In this document: one piece after another, positions 34,053 through 42,592 of the stretch
Layout: each line of letters starts with the position of its first letter
How positions within the stretch are numbered: position 1 is the stretch's first letter
DNA from: Sphingopyxis sp.
Lineage (GTDB): Bacteria; Pseudomonadota; Alphaproteobacteria; Sphingomonadales; Sphingomonadaceae
Length of the DNA stretch: 64,000 bases
Assembly (NCBI GenBank): GCA_017745175.1
Contig: JAGHZY010000012.1
Location: 1 to 64,000, forward strand
Reading direction: 5' to 3'
Made by a program: the position numbers and the translations under genes
Notes under the pieces: model-generated
The model's input: only the letters and a program-made list of their open reading frames with translations
Databases searched by the model: none
What the model was told of the DNA's origin: nothing

Positions 34053-34694
34053 TTACTGCTTTTCGAACGCGGCGTGGATTTCGAGTTCGACCTCATCGCT
34101 GACATAGGGGATGCCCATCGAGATCCCGAAATCGCTGCGCCTGATCGTCGTTTCGGCCTGGAAACCGACGGTTTCCTTCTTGTTCATGCCGACGCCGGCG
34201 CCGTGGAAATCGACGTCGAGCGTGACGGGTTTGGTCACGCCGTTGAGCGTGAGGTTGCCGCTGACCTTCGCCTCGTCACCGTCGCTGCCCGGGACGACGC
34301 CGGTCGAGACGAATTTGGCGTCGGCGGGAGCCGCGCCGAAGAAGTCGGGCTTGCCGCCATCCTTGCCGGGGCGGAGGAGGTGGCTCGTGAGGCCAGCGCT
34401 CGCGGTGGTGACCTTCGACACGGGGATGGTGACGTCGACCTTGGCCGCGGCGAGATTGGCGGGATCGATGACGAGCGTGCCGGTGACGTCGCCGAAGATG
34501 CCGGTGTAGCGGCTGAAGCCGAGGTGATCGACCTCCCACACGACCATCGTGTGGAGCGGGTCGGCGGCGTAGGTGCCCGCGGTGACGCGCGACTTGTCGG
34601 GCGCGCCGGGGGCGGAACCGCCCTGGGCGACGACGACCGGGGCTGCGACGACGGCGACGAGCGCGAGGGCGGCATAGGGGAGGATGCGACGCAT
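34053..34694 (-). CDS. YceI-family periplasmic protein
   Basis: 213 residues with a signal peptide (about 1-25, ALALVAVVAAPVVVAQ). The YceI lipocalin-like domain shows DPLHTMVVWEVDHLGFSRYTGIFGDVTGTLVIDP and NKKETVGFQAETTIRRSDFGISMGIPYVSDEVELEI. These beta-barrels bind polyisoprenoid-like lipids in the periplasm. AAAGGAG lies 7 bases before the ATG; an in-frame TTG at 34700 adds two residues. A long divergent region (179 bases) with a downstream LuxR-type regulator gene may hold shared promoters. Confidence 0.92.
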   Translation of the reverse strand: MRRILPYAALALVAVVAAPVVVAQGGSAPGAPDKSRVTAGTYAADPLHTMVVWEVDHLGFSRYTGIFGDVTGTLVIDPANLAAAKVDVTIPVSKVTTASAGLTSHLLRPGKDGGKPDFFGAAPADAKFVSTGVVPGSDGDEAKVSGNLTLNGVTKPVTLDVDFHGAGVGMNKKETVGFQAETTIRRSDFGISMGIPYVSDEVELEIHAAFEKQ

Positions 34695-34873
34695 GGACAA
34701 TCTCCTTTTGGGGAAGCCGCGAAGCTAGGCGAAGGCGAGGGACGGCGTCAACATGCGCCGGAGAAACGCAGCGTTTCGGTTCGGCCCCCGAATGCACGGC
34801 CCCCAAGCTGCTTGTGCCGCGCCCCTTTTCATGCTGCAACGCGGCGAGAAACGGGGGCTGGGGGGCCAACGGC

Positions 34874-36004
34874 ATGGATAGTCTTTTTGCCCGCGAGGCG
34901 GGCGAGATCGAGAACGCCTTTCTGGCGGCGCCGTTCGAGAAGGACGGCTGGGACACGGCGCTGCGCCTGTTCGCGCGCGGTACGCGATCGTCGCGCGCGC
35001 AATTGCTGGGCCTCGGCGACGAAGCGACGCTGTTCAACTTCATGCCCGACATCGACCCCGTCTATCAGCGCGAATTCCTCGAGATCGAGGGGTGGCGGCC
35101 CGAGGTCAACTGGCGCGTCGCCGTGAGCGGGCGCCCGCTCGAGATCATGAGCGAGGTGCATTACGATGTCGCGCGCCAGCACAGCGGAAGCGACGCCTAT
35201 GAGGAGCATATCCGCCGCTGGGACGGGGTCAACGGCTGCCAGACGGCGCTCGTCGAGGGCGAGGGGGTGCTCGTCGGGCTGGCCGCGCTGCGTTCCGGGC
35301 GTGACGGGCGCACTGAAAAGCGTGATCGCAAATTGTTCGCGGCGGGCGCGAGGCATGCGCTGGCGGCGGTGCGGATGCAGCAGGCGATGGCGCACCGCGG
35401 CGCGCAGATGACTGTCGCCGCCTTCGATGCGATCGGCATCGCGGCCTTCCTGATCGACCGGCATGGCGCGGTCGCGGCGTTGTCGGCGGCGGCGGAGACG
35501 ATCGTCGGCGACCGCGAGGACGGGGCGCTGTGCCTGCGCCGCGGGCGGCCGGGTGCAGCGCGGCGCGATGCCGACAACCGGTTTCAGGTCGCGCTGGGCC
35601 GCGCGCTCGGCGATGCTTCGGCGGACGGGGCGATGCAGCAATGCTGGATCGGACCGCCGCGCGGCGGTGCGACCGGGAGCGGACGCGGCGTTCTCTGCGA
35701 ATTTTTCCGCCTGCCGCGCCGCGACTGGGATTTCGGTTTCGAGCCGCGGGTGCTGATCGTCGCGCGGCGCGCGGCGGACATCCCCGCGATGCGGACCGTG
35801 CCGTTGCGCGCCGCGCTGGGTCTGACCGATGCCGAGGCCGTGATCGCGCTGCGGCTGGCGAACGGCGAAGCGCGCGAGGATATCGCAGCCGACCGCGGCA
35901 CGAGCGCGCAGACGCTGGGCACGCAGATCAAGTCGATCCTGCGCAAGAGCGAGGTCGGGCGCGAGGCCGAGCTGACGGCGCTGGTGAACCGGCTGCTGCG
36001 ATAG
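34874..36004 (+). CDS. LuxR-type HTH regulator with long N-terminal sensor
   Basis: 376 residues. The C-terminal 65 residues form a LuxR/GerE-type helix-turn-helix: LTDAEAVIALRLANGEAREDIAADRGTSAQTLGTQIKSILRKSEVGREAELTALVNRLL. The N-terminal 300 residues contain a PAS-like stretch (FDAIGIAAFLIDRHGAVAALSAAAE near 205-230) and no recognised input domain otherwise. It probably senses a metabolite and binds DNA as a dimer. Divergent from yceI. A strong hairpin terminator follows at 36072. Confidence 0.8.
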   Translation: MDSLFAREAGEIENAFLAAPFEKDGWDTALRLFARGTRSSRAQLLGLGDEATLFNFMPDIDPVYQREFLEIEGWRPEVNWRVAVSGRPLEIMSEVHYDVARQHSGSDAYEEHIRRWDGVNGCQTALVEGEGVLVGLAALRSGRDGRTEKRDRKLFAAGARHALAAVRMQQAMAHRGAQMTVAAFDAIGIAAFLIDRHGAVAALSAAAETIVGDREDGALCLRRGRPGAARRDADNRFQVALGRALGDASADGAMQQCWIGPPRGGATGSGRGVLCEFFRLPRRDWDFGFEPRVLIVARRAADIPAMRTVPLRAALGLTDAEAVIALRLANGEAREDIAADRGTSAQTLGTQIKSILRKSEVGREAELTALVNRLLR

Positions 36005-36071
36005 GCGGGCGGGAATCGGCGGGATCGGGAAAGGATATCGACGGCGGGTCGCAACCGCCGATATCCCCCAG

Positions 36072-36110
36072 CCGGGCGCGGATATCGCAAGGGCGATCGC
36101 GCCCGGTTTT
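36072..36110 (+). terminator. Rho-independent terminator after the LuxR-type gene
   Basis: CCGGGCGCG (36072-36080) pairs with CGCGCCCGG, and the inner ATCGC-AAGG-GCGAT extends the stem; TTTT follows. An upstream hairpin with GATATCG arms at about 36034-36066 and a perfect CATACCCC/GGGGTATG hairpin at 36174-36193 lie in the same 211-base gap, which otherwise holds no gene. Confidence 0.85.
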
Positions 36111-36215
36111 CGATTGCCCCCACACAATCTTGCCCCGTCAGGGCGGCGCGATATCAGCGATTTACGGAAGCGACATACCCCGTGCGGGGTATGATGCGAA
36201 CGGCCCGTCGCTTTG

Positions 36216-36629
36216 TCAGGGCGCGCGGCGCGCCTCGAACCATTCGCGCATTGCGGCGGCGGCGCAGCCGGTGAAGCCATAGGAGCCGATGGGCGAGCAG
36301 CTGTTCGGACGGCTGGCTGCCGCGGCGCCATTGGTATAGCCGTCCACGGCCGAGGCCCAGCTGCCGCCGCCCGCGGGGACATCTTCCCTGATTTCTTCGC
36401 GCAGTTCCTTGGGCACGCGGTAGCGTTCGGTCTCGGGCTGCTGTGCGCAGACGACGATCTCGTCGCCCTGCGGTTCGGGGCACGGCTCGTTGCCATAGGT
36501 GTAGAGGACCGAGGTGCGCTGCGGCGGCGAGCTCGACTGCGCGAGGCTGCTGTCATTCTGCGCGTGCGCCGGGGCGGCGAGCGCGAGCGCCGCGAGGAGA
36601 GGGAGGAGGAAACCGGCGGTGTTCGTCAT
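36216..36629 (-). CDS. Exported hypothetical protein
   Basis: 137 residues with a signal peptide (about 1-24, LLAALALAAPAHAQ). The mature part shows PCPEPQGDEIVVCAQQPETERYRVPKELREE, a Cys pair and a pattern often seen in short sphingomonad exported proteins, ending with a Cys-containing Gly-rich stretch (SPIGSYGFTGCAAAAMREW). No family named. Probably periplasmic with disulfides. Confidence 0.6.
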   Translation of the reverse strand: MTNTAGFLLPLLAALALAAPAHAQNDSSLAQSSSPPQRTSVLYTYGNEPCPEPQGDEIVVCAQQPETERYRVPKELREEIREDVPAGGGSWASAVDGYTNGAAAASRPNSCSPIGSYGFTGCAAAAMREWFEARRAP

Positions 36630-36788
36630 TCAGATCATCTTCCCGCACCCTGTATCCCTGCATGCCAGATGCGGCGGCAGAGATGAACCTAAGCCGAACT
36701 GGCCGCATAACCCGTTGCACTTGCGGCGTGAACGGGATGGCGAGCGAGCCCGGCACGGGGGCGACGCCACCCAGATGGAGATTGATCA

Positions 36789-36977
36789 TGAAAAACCAAG
36801 TCTTGTTCGCGCTGCCCGCCGCGCTGGCCGCGCCGCTGTCGCTTGCGGCCTTCGCGCCGCGGGCTTGGCCAAGCCGGTCTACCTCGGTGTTGACGGTGGC
36901 AACATCGCCGTCGGCGGCTATGATATGGTCAGCTATTTCGAGGGCAACAACCGGTTTCGGTCGTTTGCTGCCGTTCC
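36789..36977 (+). pseudogene. Broken YHS-domain protein gene
   Basis: ATG 36789 begins a signal-peptide-like start (MKNQVLFALPAALAAPLSLAAF). Near 36860 the frame must shift by +1, after which LAKPVYLGVDGGNIAVGGYDMVSYFEGNNRF appears. That is the conserved start of a YHS domain, a metal-binding exported domain. The domain stops at about 36960, where the terminator of the next gene begins, and the second half of the domain is missing. Frameshift plus truncation indicate a decayed gene at the edge of the catabolic island. Confidence 0.75.
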
Positions 36978-36978
36978 A

Positions 36979-37005
36979 CAAAAAGAACCCGGCCAAAAGG
37001 CCGGG
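36979..37005 (-). terminator. Rho-independent terminator after the VOC gene
   Basis: On the minus strand, CCCGGCC-TTTT-GGCCGGG (37005-36988) is followed by TTCTTTTTGTGG. It ends the VOC-GST transcript and cuts into the YHS remnant. Confidence 0.9.
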
Positions 37006-37039
37006 CCAGGAGGAGTTCCCAGTGGTACCTTCGGGATAG

Positions 37040-37636
37040 CTATTGGGCGGGGACCGGCGTGCGGCCGGTGATGAAGCCCTCGCGCTTCGTGCCGTCGGCC
37101 TGCACCGGATCGTGCGCGACGTCGCTTTCGTCGAACACTTTCGTCCATGCCGCAAATTCGAGGCAGACGCCGTCGGGATCGAAGAAATAGACCGAGCGGA
37201 CATAGACGTCGTCGTTCATTTCGGGCGACGACTGGGTCGGCGAATTGTCGTGATTGAGGATCGGTGTGACGTCGATTCCCTTGCTCACCAGCCGCTGATA
37301 ATATTCCTCGAACTTGTCGGCGCGGACGTTGATCGCGATATGGTTCATCGACCCGTGCGCCGACATGAAGTTGCCGCGCGTCGGCAGCGCTTCGGGCGCC
37401 GAAACGCCCGGGATGGCCTCGGGAGCATTCGGAAACCAGAAGAAGGCGATGCTGTCGCCATTACCGACGTCGAAGAAGAAATGCTGACCGCGCCCACCCG
37501 GGAGGTCGAGTGTCTTGACCAGCGGCATGCCGAGGATGTCGCGGTAGAATTCGACCGTCCGCGCCATGTCCTTGCACACGAGCGCGAGGTGGTTGACCCC
37601 GCAGAACTCGAATTCGCTATTCGTTGCAGCCATCAT
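37040..37636 (-). CDS. VOC-family (glyoxalase/dioxygenase superfamily) protein
   Basis: 198 residues, two beta-alpha-beta-beta-beta modules. The first starts GVNHLALVCKDMARTVEFYRDILGMPLVKT, and the second has MNHIAINVRADKFEEYYQRLVSKGID and SVYFFDPDGVCLEFAAW, with metal ligands expected at His16, His107-like and Glu in CLEF. It may be a dioxygenase, isomerase or GSH-dependent lyase. A glutathione transferase is encoded 15 bases upstream. Start is MM at 37636 or 37633. Confidence 0.85.
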   Translation of the reverse strand: MMAATNSEFEFCGVNHLALVCKDMARTVEFYRDILGMPLVKTLDLPGGRGQHFFFDVGNGDSIAFFWFPNAPEAIPGVSAPEALPTRGNFMSAHGSMNHIAINVRADKFEEYYQRLVSKGIDVTPILNHDNSPTQSSPEMNDDVYVRSVYFFDPDGVCLEFAAWTKVFDESDVAHDPVQADGTKREGFITGRTPVPAQ

Positions 37637-37651
37637 CCGTCTCCTTGTGGT

Positions 37652-38269
37652 TCAGTTTGCGGTGACGCTGGGGCGGCTTTTCATCCGCTCGTACCAGCCG
37701 AGGATATTCGTGTTGGCGGGATCGATGGGCTGACCGACCGAGGCGCCGAAATCGAGGAAAGCAAAGAGCAACAGGTCGGCGAGCGACAATTTGTCGCCGG
37801 CGATGAAATCGCGGTTCGCAATCAGCGGGTCGAGCCACCTGGCCCCGTCCTGCGCGACCGCTTTGAGTCCCGCCGCAGCCTCGGGCAGGCAGCGCATCCG
37901 CGACTCGAACAGCGGCAGGCCTTCGGCATAGCGAAAGCCGTTGGTGAGCGGCTCGCAGATCCTGATGTCGACGCGGCGTGTCCACATGCGCGTGTTCGCT
38001 CGCTCTTCGGCGGTTGTGCCGATCAGCGGCGTTTCGGGGAAGCGCTCCTCAAGATATTCGCAGATCGCGGTGATTTCGCAGACGGTGCTGCCGTCGTCGA
38101 GTTCGAGCGCGGGCGTTTGTCCGGCGGGGTTCACATCGACATTATAGGGCGCCCGCCGGTTCTCGCCGCCGCGCAGGTCGACGGTGACCTCGGGGATCTC
38201 GATACCCTTTTCGGCCATGAAAAGCTTCACGACACGGGGGTTGGGGCCGATGCTGTTATAGAATTTCAT
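37652..38269 (-). CDS. Glutathione S-transferase
   Basis: 205 residues. The N-terminal thioredoxin fold has FYNSIGPNPRVVKLFMAEKGI and the glutathione site NPAGQTPALELDDG with STVCEITAICEYLEERFP. The C-terminal all-helical domain holds FIAGDKLSLADLLLFAFLDFG. This is a classical cytosolic GST, different in type from the three others in this island. It probably conjugates or removes glutathione on a catabolic intermediate. It is co-oriented with the VOC gene. Confidence 0.9.
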   Translation of the reverse strand: MKFYNSIGPNPRVVKLFMAEKGIEIPEVTVDLRGGENRRAPYNVDVNPAGQTPALELDDGSTVCEITAICEYLEERFPETPLIGTTAEERANTRMWTRRVDIRICEPLTNGFRYAEGLPLFESRMRCLPEAAAGLKAVAQDGARWLDPLIANRDFIAGDKLSLADLLLFAFLDFGASVGQPIDPANTNILGWYERMKSRPSVTAN

Positions 38270-38310
38270 CCTGTCCTCTCACGCGAGTCTTATCATTTAA
38301 TCGGCTAATC

Positions 38311-38325
38311 GTCAATTAAGTTGAC
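38311..38325. promoter_or_regulatory. GTCAA-N5-TTGAC operator-like element
   Basis: GTCAATTAAGTTGAC, 5-bp perfect arms, spans the SMP-30 stop codon, about 42 bases before the GST start on the minus strand. The same 15-bp form occurs at 46621-46635 and, less perfectly, at 42547-42561. Confidence 0.5.
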
Positions 38326-39242
38326 GGTTTATGCAGGCGGAGCCCGGGACGCGGCCAGCGGGCGCGCCAGAGCGTGCCCGTCGTCGACGCGGTGATATAG
38401 GCATCGCACCGGTCGGCGCCGCCGAAGGCGATGTTGGTGACGCCGACATCGGGCAATGGCACGAAATCCGGGCCGCCGCCGTCGGGGTCGAAAATGGTGA
38501 TGCCGCCCTCGACCATCGTGCCGACGCAGATCCGCCCGCTCTCCTCGATTGCCATGCTGTCGAGCAGGCGGAAGGCGGGCGGGGTGCCGACGAAGCGGCC
38601 CGGCGCCCACGGTGCCGGCGGTGCCAGCTCGCCCGGCGCGACGATCTCCATCGCCCAGACACGCGCGGTCATCGTCTCGCTGACGTACAGCGTCCTGCCG
38701 TCGGGCGAGAGGCCGATGCCGTTCGGCCCCATCATGTCGGCGCGCTGGCGCGCGATCGCCGATCCGTCGGCGGCGGCGTGGTAGATCGCGCCATGATCGC
38801 GGCCGGCGGCGCGCACCTGCCCGTGATCGGTGAACCAGAAGCCGCCCTGCGCGTCGAAGACGATGTCGTTCGGGCCCTTGAGCCGCTCGCCTTCGAAACT
38901 GTCGTAGAGCGTCGTCACCGCGCCCGTCGCGAGGTCGACGCGCTGGATCGACCCGCACGCCGCTTCGTTCGCCGCATGGCCGGGGAAGAGCAGGGCCCCC
39001 GCCTCGACCCACTGGAAGCCGCCGTTGTTGCAGATATAGGCGGCGCCGTCGGGCCCGATCGCGAGCCCGTTCGGGCCGCCGCCAAGCTCGGCGATCACCG
39101 ACGGTGCCCCATCGGGTGCGACGCGCGTCAGCGTGCCGCGCGCGATCTCGACGAGCAACACCGACCCGTCGGGCATCGGCACCGGGCCTTCGGGAAAGCG
39201 AAGGCCCGTCGCGACGACTTCGGGGGTGCCGTAGCCGCTCAT
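38316..39242 (-). CDS. SMP-30/gluconolactonase-type lactone hydrolase
   Basis: 308 residues, six-bladed beta-propeller. Motifs are LRFPEGPVPMPDGSVLLVEI, GGPNGLAIGPDGAAYICNNGGF, GPNDIVFDAQGGFWFTDHG, GPNGIGLSPDGRTLYVSET; these supply the Glu, Asn and Asp calcium/zinc ligands. It probably opens a lactone formed during ring cleavage of the island's substrate. Its ATG overlaps by one base the TAA of the CMD gene upstream (TAATG), so the two are translated together. Confidence 0.9.
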   Translation of the reverse strand: MSGYGTPEVVATGLRFPEGPVPMPDGSVLLVEIARGTLTRVAPDGAPSVIAELGGGPNGLAIGPDGAAYICNNGGFQWVEAGALLFPGHAANEAACGSIQRVDLATGAVTTLYDSFEGERLKGPNDIVFDAQGGFWFTDHGQVRAAGRDHGAIYHAAADGSAIARQRADMMGPNGIGLSPDGRTLYVSETMTARVWAMEIVAPGELAPPAPWAPGRFVGTPPAFRLLDSMAIEESGRICVGTMVEGGITIFDPDGGGPDFVPLPDVGVTNIAFGGADRCDAYITASTTGTLWRARWPRPGLRLHKPST

Positions 39243-39889
39243 TACCCGTTCGCGGGGCGCGGCGCGCTGAGGAAGTCGGCGGCGTTGAAGCCTTCGGGCG
39301 CCGCGATCTCGACGATTGGATCCTCGCGCGCGTCATATTCCATGCGCAGCGCGCGGGTGATCACCGCGTGCATGTCATAGAGGCAGGTGATGTAGGTGAA
39401 TTCGAAGATTTGCTCGTCGTTCCAGAAGGTCTTGAGCTTGTCGAAGACCTCGAGCGGGACGCGGCCGCCAGCCTGTGCGAGGCAGTCGGCATAGGCGAGC
39501 ACTGCGCGTTCCTGCTCATTGTAGCAGTCGGCGACGGTCCAGTGCGCGATCGCGGCGATCTTCTCGTCGCTGACGCCGAGGCCGCGGAGCGACTTGCAAT
39601 GCTGCGAGAAGACGAACTGGCTGCCCTTGACCCAGCCGGCGCGCGTCTGGCCGAGTTCGCGGAGCACCGGGTCGATCGTGCGCGCGGGATTGCGATAGAC
39701 GGCGAAACCCTTGACCGCATGTTCGAAGATATCGGGCGACAGCGCGAACACCGTCCACCAGTCGCCGGGCGTGCCCGTCGCCGTGCCGGGCTCGGCGACG
39801 GGATCGCGGTCGCCGAACAGGCGGTTGTAATAGGCGAGGACGGTCTCGTCGGTGACTTCCGAGCGGGGAACCTGGCGCAGGACGGGCAT
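39242..39889 (-). CDS. Carboxymuconolactone decarboxylase family protein
   Basis: 215 residues. The CMD-like helical domain covers about 55-190, with FALSPDIFEHAVKGFAVYRNPARTIDPVLRELGQTRAGWVKGSQFVFSQHCKSLRGLGVSDEKI containing the Cys-His region. A C-terminal extension (EAPEGFN...) is present. CMD proteins are decarboxylases or AhpD-like redox proteins; with one Cys, the peroxidase pair is missing, so decarboxylase or lyase is more likely. Start 39889 (MPVLRQVPR) is preceded by AGGAGT. Confidence 0.85.
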   Translation of the reverse strand: MPVLRQVPRSEVTDETVLAYYNRLFGDRDPVAEPGTATGTPGDWWTVFALSPDIFEHAVKGFAVYRNPARTIDPVLRELGQTRAGWVKGSQFVFSQHCKSLRGLGVSDEKIAAIAHWTVADCYNEQERAVLAYADCLAQAGGRVPLEVFDKLKTFWNDEQIFEFTYITCLYDMHAVITRALRMEYDAREDPIVEIAAPEGFNAADFLSAPRPANG

Positions 39890-39899
39890 GGGATACTCC

Positions 39900-40295
39900 T
39901 CAGGCGTTCGCGAACTTGCGGAATTCGGCGACGTGCGCGCTGTCGAAATATTCGTCGAGGCGCGTGATCTTGCCATTTTCGACCTTGCACACGATCGCGC
40001 AGGGCAGGCGGACCTCGCCATCGTCGTGGACGCGTTTGCCCTTCAGGACATGCTGCTGGACGAAGCCGCCGGGAAAGGCGGTCAGCTGGCGCTCGGCATA
40101 TTCGCGGTCCTTGATCCGCGCGACCATGCCGGTGAGCGTCTGCGCGGTCTGCGCGGGGGTGACGATCGCTTCGTCGGTATTGTGCCAGATCTCGGCGTCG
40201 GGGGTGAAGCTGTTCACCATCGTCTCGATGTCGCCCGCCTCGATCGCGTCGAAAAAGCGCTGCGCCATTTCGCGGATGTCATTTTCCTCGGCCAT
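39900..40295 (-). CDS. NTF2-like/SnoaL-like protein
   Basis: 131 residues, one cone-shaped alpha+beta fold. MAQRFFDAIEAGDIETMVNSFTPDAEIWHNTDEA is the typical N-terminal helix pair and strand with Asp, and LPCAIVCKVENGKITRLDEYFDSAHVAEF the end. Such proteins act as isomerases, hydratases or lactone cyclases; they occur often in terpenoid and steroid catabolism. It is in line with the CMD gene (10 bases upstream) and an SDR gene. Confidence 0.85.
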   Translation of the reverse strand: MAEENDIREMAQRFFDAIEAGDIETMVNSFTPDAEIWHNTDEAIVTPAQTAQTLTGMVARIKDREYAERQLTAFPGGFVQQHVLKGKRVHDDGEVRLPCAIVCKVENGKITRLDEYFDSAHVAEFRKFANA

Positions 40296-40304
40296 GTCTC
40301 TCTC

Positions 40305-41192
40305 CTATGCTTTCGCGCCGAACATGCGGCCGCCATTGGCCGCGATCAGCCCGTCGATATCGTCGCCCCGGTACGCCGGATCGGCCGAGGTTCCGAAGGA
40401 TGCCAGCATGTCCGCCGTCACCAGTTCGGCCATCGCCTTCCATTCGGGGTGGGTGAAGATCCAGTAATCGCCCGCCTCGATCGCCTGCACGACGCGCGCG
40501 CCGATCTTGTCTGGCGACATGCCGCCCGCGAGCACGCCCTGCATCGCCTGGCTCGTTGCCGCGGCCTTGCCGACCTCGACCTCGACCGGGCGCAGCTCGC
40601 GCGTCGTCTCGACGATGCGCGTCGCCGACATGCCGGGCATCAGCACCGAAATGTCGACGCAGCTTTCGGCAAGTTCGTTGCGCAGCGCCATCGCGATGCC
40701 GAGCGTCGCATATTTGGAGCTGATATAGGCGACCGAGATCGGCGGCGGAACGATCGCGACCATCGACGATGTGATGACGAGGTGCGAGGGCTCGCCCGAC
40801 GCCTTCATGTCGCCGAGGAAGGTGCGGCAGGCATAGAGGTGCGCGTGCGCGTTGACCGCATAGTTCCAGCGCCAGACGTCGGTGTCATATTGTTCGAACG
40901 GCCCCGATCCGCCGCCGACGCCGGCGTTGCTGAAGAGGATGCGGACGGGACCGAATTCGCGGGCCCTTGCTCCGGCTCCGGCCCAGCTGTCCTCGCTGGT
41001 GACGTCGAGCTGGAGGCCGAGCGCGTTCGCACCCTCGCTCCGCAGTCCCGCCGCAGCATTTTCGGCGCCCGCCGTGTCGATGTCGGCGAGGATCACCGAG
41101 GCTCCCTTGGCGGCGAGCGCCCGGGCGGTCGCGAGCCCGAGCCCGCTGGCGCCGCCGGTGATGAAGGCGGTCTTGCCCGCGACATCGGTCAT
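40305..41192 (-). CDS. Short-chain dehydrogenase/reductase
   Basis: 295 residues, Rossmann fold. TGGASGLG at 12-19, Asp39 region ILADIDT (NAD preference), NAGVG at 89-93, catalytic Ser142/143, Tyr156 and Lys160 (YISSK). A long C-terminal extension (EGDYWIFTHPEWKAMAELV) covers the substrate pocket. It oxidises or reduces an alcohol/ketone of the island's pathway. Its ATG overlaps the MFS stop as ATGA, so it is translated with the transporter. Confidence 0.92.
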   Translation of the reverse strand: MTDVAGKTAFITGGASGLGLATARALAAKGASVILADIDTAGAENAAAGLRSEGANALGLQLDVTSEDSWAGAGARAREFGPVRILFSNAGVGGGSGPFEQYDTDVWRWNYAVNAHAHLYACRTFLGDMKASGEPSHLVITSSMVAIVPPPISVAYISSKYATLGIAMALRNELAESCVDISVLMPGMSATRIVETTRELRPVEVEVGKAAATSQAMQGVLAGGMSPDKIGARVVQAIEAGDYWIFTHPEWKAMAELVTADMLASFGTSADPAYRGDDIDGLIAANGGRMFGAKA

Positions 41193-42484
41193 TCGGCGAA
41201 ATCCTTTTCGAGATGGCGCGTCATGCGAAACTGCGCGATGCCCGCGGCGGCGGCGAAGGGCATCAGCGCCATCAGCGCCCAGCGGAGGCTGTCGGTGCCG
41301 TGCGCATCCTTCAGCGCGTCGCTGACGATGCCGGCGAACAGCGGGCCGAGGCCGAGACCGACGATGTTGAACATCAGCATCAGGACGGCGGCGGCGGTTG
41401 CGCGGCTGCGCGGCGGGGTGAGGTTCTGCACCAGCGCGAGCGCGGGGGCGACATAGGCGGTGCACGCCGCCATCGGGATGAGCATCAGTGCGAGCGAGAG
41501 CTGCCATGTGTCGACGAGCAACGCGGCGATGAAGGTCGGGATCAGCACTGCGGTCGCGAGCGCGGGGATCGCGCCGTAGGCGCGCGCCGAATGCTTCGCG
41601 CGGTGGCTGACCAGCCAGCCGCCGCCGAGGATGCCGATGCCGAAGGTGATGCCGGCGGCCGGACCGAAATATGTCGCCATCGCATCGAGCGGCATCTTCT
41701 GGGTGCGCATCAGGAAAGCGGGGATCCAGTTGAGCATGCCGTAGCTCACGAAAGCGGCGAGGCCGCTGCCGATCATCACCATGCGCAGCGACGAACGGCG
41801 CCAGAACATCGCGAGGCTCTGTGCGAAGGGCAGGGCTTCGTCGGCGGGCTTGTGCGTGTCCATCGCCCCGCGTGCGGGTTCGCGCACCAGCCAGATGAGC
41901 AGCGGTGCGACGAGGACGCCGACGAGGCCGATGACGATGAAGGCGCCCCGCCAGCCGATATTCGCGGCGGCCCACGCGCCGAAGGTGGCGCCGACGAAGA
42001 CGCCGAACGGACCGTTACAGGTAAAGAGGCCGATCGCGAGCGGGCGCCGTGCGGGCGGATAATAGTCGGCGATGACCGACAGCGACGGCGCGGTGCCGCC
42101 CGCTTCACCCGCGCCGACACCGAAGCGCATCAGTGCGAGTTGCCAGAAATTCGAGACCATGCCGCATGCGGCGGTGAAGCCGCTCCAGACGACGCAGGCG
42201 ATGCCGATCAGCTTTACCCGGTTCCGGCGGTCGGCGATCATCGCCACCGGCACACCGGCGGCGGCATAGAAAAGCGCAAAGGCGAAGCCCGTGAGCAGGC
42301 CGAACTGCGTGTCGCTGAAATCCATCTCGGCGCGGATCGGCTCGACGAGGACCGACAGAAGCTGGCGGTCGACGAAGTTGATCGTGCCGACGACGAACAG
42401 CATCGCGAGCGCGACATTGCGGCGCAGCGCAAGGCCGCTGTCGGGTGCGGGAGCGCCTCCATCGAGGGCGGTGGCTTGCGACAT
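41189..42484 (-). CDS. MFS transporter
   Basis: 431 residues with 12 predicted membrane segments. Motif A is seen as GVPVAMIADRRNRVKLIG, and LMRFGVGAGEAGGTAPSLSVIADYYPPARR matches the ACS/spinster-type sugar-acid and aromatic acid transporters. It probably imports a carboxylate intermediate or substrate through the inner membrane. Start 42484 follows GGAGAG. It heads a minus-strand operon: MFS, SDR, NTF2-like, CMD, SMP-30. The divergent partner is another SDR, across a 108-base promoter region with operator-like palindromes. Confidence 0.9.
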   Translation of the reverse strand: MSQATALDGGAPAPDSGLALRRNVALAMLFVVGTINFVDRQLLSVLVEPIRAEMDFSDTQFGLLTGFAFALFYAAAGVPVAMIADRRNRVKLIGIACVVWSGFTAACGMVSNFWQLALMRFGVGAGEAGGTAPSLSVIADYYPPARRPLAIGLFTCNGPFGVFVGATFGAWAAANIGWRGAFIVIGLVGVLVAPLLIWLVREPARGAMDTHKPADEALPFAQSLAMFWRRSSLRMVMIGSGLAAFVSYGMLNWIPAFLMRTQKMPLDAMATYFGPAAGITFGIGILGGGWLVSHRAKHSARAYGAIPALATAVLIPTFIAALLVDTWQLSLALMLIPMAACTAYVAPALALVQNLTPPRSRATAAAVLMLMFNIVGLGLGPLFAGIVSDALKDAHGTDSLRWALMALMPFAAAAGIAQFRMTRHLEKDFAE

Positions 42485-42520
42485 AACTCTCCCCAAAACG
42501 CACGAGTCTTCCCGGCCGAA

Positions 42521-42561
42521 AAATACTTAGGTATTTAAGTTTATCTGTCAATGTGCTTTAC
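42521..42561. promoter_or_regulatory. Divergent promoter with operator-like palindromes
   Basis: Between MFS (minus) and SDR (plus). AAATACTTAGGTATTT (42521-42536) has 6-bp perfect arms around TTAG. GTCAATGTGCTTTAC (42547-42561) is a near match to the GTCAA-N5-TTGAC element seen at 38311 and 46621. The ACTTAG core recurs at 46638, 50031 and 51976. Confidence 0.55.
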
Positions 42562-42592
42562 GGTAGCGACAAAGTCGACGGGAGAGAAGGTC

